64,000 bases of DNA from Sporosarcina ureae. Its GTDB lineage: Bacteria; Bacillota; Bacilli; Bacillales_A; Planococcaceae. Within the stretch, counting starts at the first letter, position 1; each line of letters opens with the position of its first letter. The stretch spans positions 275,501 through 339,500 of the forward strand of contig NZ_CP015348.1 in NCBI RefSeq assembly GCF_002109325.1. Reading direction: 5' to 3'. Shown here piece after piece: positions 60,827 to 64,000 of the stretch. The notes under the pieces are model-generated. The model saw nothing but the letters and a program-made list of their open reading frames with translations, was not told the DNA's origin and did no database searches. The translations under genes were made by a program, and so were the position numbers.

Positions 60827-61278
60827 TCACTCCTTATGAAACGTAAACGCTATTTTTTTACTTTCTTCATTCTGGTTGGCATGAAATGTAAAGACAATCC
60901 TATAAACACCTTTTTGTTGTATATAGGATGACGAAAGTTTCTGCTCGATTTCTTTTCCAGGTTCTAATACATTCAACTTATCCTCTATGACTACATCCTC
61001 TGCAACCCAATTGCCATCTTGGAAGTATTCCAAGCTCGTTCCTGGCCCTGTGTAATCCACCGGTGTCTCACCTTCATTTTTATACTAACAATCGGTGTCT
61101 CTCCCTGATCAACTCTCTTTTGGCTAACTGCTATAGAAATGGAAATATCTCCATTTTTATAAATTGAATCAATCGTATTCACTTTTTTTAGATCTTCTTT
61201 ATCCTTACTGACATTTTCTTCTGAACAAGCAGCTAAAATCATTATTATTCCTATCAACATCATTAAACTTTTTTTCAT
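60827..61278 (-). pseudogene. Lipoprotein with Ig-like domain, single-base frameshift
   Basis: ATG 61278 (GAGGAGG upstream), lipobox MILAACS. The first frame reads to SIKMKVRH; the domain continues in another frame from NEGETPVDYTGPGTSLEYFQ to KKIAFTFHKE. Adding one A to the AAAAA run near 61080 gives SIKNEGETPVDYTG and restores about 150 residues. The C-terminal part resembles secreted Ig-like/BsuPI-type domains. Confidence 0.8.
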
Positions 61279-61376
61279 TCTATCCCTCCTCACCCTGTTA
61301 GACGGACAAAAATTAAATAAGTCACATATTTTTTTATAATCTTTCGCGGTTGTCTCTAACATTTACTAAACAAGCA

Positions 61377-61598
61377 TTATTGACATCTATTGGGTTCGTC
61401 TATAACGATACTTCCCGATACATTTAGCTTATTCCAAATCCACTCCTGATAAATCCGGTCAATTTCAATTTCCAATTCTTTTTCATTCAGATTTTCATTA
61501 ATTTCTAATTCTTCAAAAGTAAATGTCTCTGTTGCCTCAGTTCCTTTAAAGGCATTACTAGCAAATGAGAAAGTTATAGTTTTAACCAGTTCATTCAA
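61377..61598 (-). CDS. Small acidic hypothetical protein
   Basis: 73 residues: KTITFSFASNAFKGTEATET, FTFEELEINENLNEKELEIE, IYQEWIWNKLN. A beta-hairpin then helix. No family recognised. ATG with GGGAG upstream. Confidence 0.55.
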   Translation of the reverse strand: MNELVKTITFSFASNAFKGTEATETFTFEELEINENLNEKELEIEIDRIYQEWIWNKLNVSGSIVIDEPNRCQ

Positions 61599-61709
61599 CT
61601 CCCACTATGAAAAGCAAAATAGGATACTTCATTTAACAATCATATATATCAATGGGTTTAGTTTTTATGTAGATCGAATACAACTTCTAAAATATAATCA
61701 AGTACTATA

Positions 61710-61996
61710 TCATGGTGTTGATAATTTTTTTATTATAGTTGCTAAAATGGCAATAAATAAAACGATGGCGCTATTTATTAATAAATAGTATCCTATCTGC
61801 ATGCCGTAAAATATCGCAAAAGCATCACGAATAACAAAAAGTGCTACTGCGCCACCGATTGCCCCCAAAAAAACTGCTGAAAGTAATACGGTAAAAGCTG
61901 CATAGTATAGGCTTTTCTTTTCTTGTAATATATAAAACCAATAAGATTTGCAACCACAATAAAAACGCCCATAAGTATTAAGAAAAAATCACTCAT
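61710..61996 (-). pseudogene. Small membrane protein with single-base frameshift
   Basis: ATG 61996 (GGGGAGAG upstream) gives MSDFFLILMGVFIVVANLIG; a second frame gives ILQEKKSLYYAAFTVLLSAV, FLGAIGGAVALFVIRDAF and YYLLINSAIVLFIAILATII to TGA at 61710. One extra T in the TTTT run near 61938 joins them into a 95-residue protein with about three helices. Unknown function. Confidence 0.75.
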
Positions 61997-62244
61997 CTAG
62001 CTCTCCCCTTCGTAAAAACCTATTTGCCCATTTGAATTAAAGTCATTTGACATTTTTGTCATAACACTTTGCTATTTAAGTGTTACAACCAAGCTACGTT
62101 AGTTTAATTGAATGGCAAGAAACAAAGTTATTATAAAAAGATATCTTGATTCATTTTTTCTGATCTTTATAGTATCATTTTTCATGTGTCACACGATCAT
62201 TAGTTCACTTCACAGAAATCTTCATATTGAAAGGATACGTGACT

Positions 62245-62664
62245 ATGGAATATACACTAAAAGATGAAAGTTTTGACTTTAGCGAAACAGAAGTTACACA
62301 TGAAGTACTTAAGATTGGAGAGCCAGAAGATGGCCTTTTCGAAATTGAATTCAAATTAACCTTCTCTTACGGATTCTTGAATTACTCACATAACTTTGTT
62401 TGGCTCAATCAAGATATCGAAACATTACTTGAACAGTTGAAGAAAATGGATGGAAAGAATAATGGAACTTTAAGTGTGCTTTCACCAGGCGTTTCTTTCT
62501 CATATTCACAAAACCCTCATGATGAAAACTTTTATGAGTTCACAGTTTTCATGGATACTGGCTATATTAATTCGTATATGGGAACTGAATCAAAACTTGG
62601 AATCACTCTATCCGCTACCCGGGAAGATATTGAAAATTGGGTTGCGTCTTTTCTAAAGAACTAA
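62245..62664 (+). CDS. Hypothetical protein (immunity-like)
   Basis: 139 residues, acidic, beta-rich: VTHEVLKIGEPEDGLFEIEF, NFVWLNQDIETLLEQLKKM, FYEFTVFMDTGYINSYMG, ATREDIENWVASFLK. Size and composition resemble small immunity proteins; no family claimed. ATG 62245 with AAAGGAT upstream. Confidence 0.62.
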   Translation: MEYTLKDESFDFSETEVTHEVLKIGEPEDGLFEIEFKLTFSYGFLNYSHNFVWLNQDIETLLEQLKKMDGKNNGTLSVLSPGVSFSYSQNPHDENFYEFTVFMDTGYINSYMGTESKLGITLSATREDIENWVASFLKN

Positions 62665-62696
62665 AAGAAAAAATTGACCATATTAATCTGAAGACT

Positions 62697-63038
62697 TTAT
62701 ACTTTGTTTATGGTCAATAATTGCCCTTCCGCTAATAGGAGTTGTTTAGGATCAATAATTTCATGTAGTAATATACTTGATTTATTTTGTATCGTTAATT
62801 CAGTTGGATTTATTACGTGTGCTATCTGAACGGTGCATACATCATAAGGTGCAGTATTATTATGGATATACTGGAGTAACTCACGCAATTCCCACTGTTT
62901 TTCTACACCATTTATAATTTCTCGTTGAACGGGATAATCAAAACCGGGAATGATCCACTCTTCTGTCTCTACAAATTGTAGAGACGCATTACCATCTTCC
63001 AACTTTTTGTCTGAGGCAATATAATAATAATTTGTCAT
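62697..63038 (-). CDS. Hypothetical protein (immunity-like)
   Basis: 113 residues, mostly beta: NYYYIASDKKLEDGNASLQF, EEWIIPGFDYPVQREIINGV, DVCTVQIAHVINPTELTI, LLAEGQLLTINKV. ATG 63038 follows AAGTGG; an ATG at 63062 overlaps the stop of a decayed frame upstream (ATGA) and is an alternative start. Confidence 0.58.
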   Translation of the reverse strand: MTNYYYIASDKKLEDGNASLQFVETEEWIIPGFDYPVQREIINGVEKQWELRELLQYIHNNTAPYDVCTVQIAHVINPTELTIQNKSSILLHEIIDPKQLLLAEGQLLTINKV

Positions 63039-63058
63039 TTCACCACTTCTTTCTATCA

Positions 63059-63240
63059 TCATCTGCTATTTCCAATACGTTCTTTTTGAATCTGTTGTAA
63101 ATCTTCCTTCTGCAATTCAACGTAATCCCCCATGTATCCTACTAATATATATTCGAATGAATGTTTTCATTGACCTTCCCCATTTCCTTGCCTTTGTCAT
63201 CTTGGGTTTTACAAAATCAACATCAACCAATTGAAAACAA
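63059..63240 (-). pseudogene. Decayed coding remnant before the 62697 gene
   Basis: Three successive frames carry protein-like sequence: CCFQLVDVDFVKPK, then KGKEMGKVNENIHSN, then FEYILVGYMGDYVELQKEDL and QQIQKERIGNSR, ending at TGA 63059. Probably the tail of a lost larger gene; low certainty. Confidence 0.35.
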
Positions 63241-63512
63241 CATCGCCCTCTAATTGATTGGAAAGTAATGGCGTATTTTGTTTCAGTATATAATAACTTC
63301 TAATAGTATGGAAATATATTCTAACTGTTGTTATAATTTGATTTATGTGAAGTCCCTTTCATTCTTACTACTCTTCTTTTAGTTTGCAATTCCTTTAGTA
63401 AACGTTTCGTGTTCTATATATGATGTTTTTCTTAATTTAAAGGAGGAATATTACGAGTGTAAAACTACCCTAAGAAATCAGATGTAATTTTGATAGTAAA
63501 GGGGTAGTAAGA
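63241..63512. other. Short gene-free stretch before MFS gene
   Basis: AT-rich, no gene, hairpin or recognisable promoter noted. Confidence 0.4.
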
Positions 63513-64000
63513 ATGAAAAATCAATCGTTTCGTTTTTATGGATTGGCCAATCAATGGCTAATTTAGGTGATGTTTTTTATATTGTCGGGATTATTTCTTT
63601 ATTGTACACACTTACGGAGTCGCCTTTTGCATTAGCACTGGTGCCTTTCATTAATATGTTCGGTCGCTTTATAAGTGGTATTATTGCGCCATGGTGGATC
63701 AATCGATTTCCTTTAAAGACATTGCTCGTTAATTCACAAGCAAGTAAGACCATTCTATTGGTTGTTCTATCGCTTTTATTAATCTCTGAAACGACGACCA
63801 ATTTATTCATCATTCTAACGTTTGTGGGGTGTATTGCGTTTTTGGATGGCTGGGCAGCGCCGGCAAGTCATGCTATGCTGCCTCGGTTGGTACCAAAAGA
63901 GCAACTTGTAAAAGCAAACAGTTTCTTCTCTATCGTCTCTGAAACCATGAATCTAGGAGGCTGGGCACTCGGAGGAGTAGTTGTCGCATTGACAAGTGGA
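63513..64000 (+). pseudogene. MFS transporter, 5' part, frameshifted near the start and cut by the window edge
   Basis: ATG 63513 with AAAGGGG upstream reads MKNQSFRFYG and soon stops. Inserting one T near 63539 gives FRFYWIGQSMANLGDVFYIV, the usual first helix of MFS_3-type (macrolide/enterobactin exporter-like) carriers. The frame then runs on through GRFISGIIAPWWINRFPLKT, FLDGWAAPASHAMLPRLVPK and WALGGVVVALTSG to the edge. About six helices are visible. Confidence 0.8.

Noticed and set aside
1-64000. CRISPR arrays, tRNA/rRNA genes, insertion sequences with transposases
   Set aside because: Looked for on both strands; no regularly spaced repeats, no rRNA-like sequence, no transposase and no convincing tRNA found.

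Overview
The window reads as a chromosomal segment of a low-to-moderate G+C, endospore-forming Gram-positive of the Bacillales, most like Planococcaceae (Sporosarcina or a relative). The grounds are strong AGGAGG-type ribosome binding sites, frequent TTG/GTG starts, a complete gerA-type germination operon with a sigma-G-like promoter, SLH-domain surface proteins, a ba3-type oxidase and a YtrA-type GntR/ABC operon. No rRNA, tRNA or CRISPR array was seen. This placement rests on gene content, not on a phylogenetic marker.

Layout. 0-5 kb: partial AI-2E-family permease, OsmC protein, aldo/keto reductase, dipeptide epimerase and a DHA2-type exporter. 5-10.5 kb: SLH protein, three-gene ba3 oxidase operon, arylamine N-acetyltransferase. 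10.7-16.7 kb: a uracil-DNA-glycosylase-like protein of unknown role, MsrA, a GntR-ABC operon, a DUF3885 protein. 16.8-19.4 kb: an AT-rich nucleotidyltransferase/aminotransferase pair beside a patch of gene fossils. 19.4-24 kb: hydroxyacid dehydrogenase, two lipoproteins, a second SLH protein. 24-31 kb: ABC-2 exporter and germination operon. 31-34 kb: phage-derived replication genes plus a holin. 34-43 kb: BCCT transporter and housekeeping genes mixed with pseudogenes. 43.4-47.1 kb: Fur-box-linked but frameshifted siderophore-binding lipoprotein, then a cluster of tiny membrane and zinc-ribbon genes separated by a degenerate repeat. 47.3-58.8 kb: one long minus-strand operon behind a cobalamin riboswitch. 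58.9-64 kb: small unknown genes, several frameshifted, and the start of an MFS gene.

The most interesting system is the 47.3-58.8 kb operon. A cobalamin riboswitch with an intrinsic terminator precedes a secreted multidomain protein ending in a DUF4430 (transcobalamin C-terminal-like) domain, a membrane-anchored alpha/alpha-toroid protein resembling the other half of intrinsic factor/transcobalamin, a second anchored DUF4430 protein, EcfT and a fused double EcfA. A MoxR-DUF58-transglutaminase-like module follows. I infer a surface B12 capture and uptake system built from split transcobalamin-like parts. It lacks an S component, and its transglutaminase-like protein has Ser where the catalytic Cys is expected.

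A second theme is regulation of the cell surface. Both SLH genes and a lipoprotein gene carry near-identical ECF-sigma promoters (TGAAAC, 16 bp, CGTC), and decayed copies remain at 9.56 and 26.3 kb. A third theme is genome decay: single-base frameshifts at four loci, one nonsense codon, one internal deletion, and fossil copies of the NAT, DUF3885 and lipoprotein genes.
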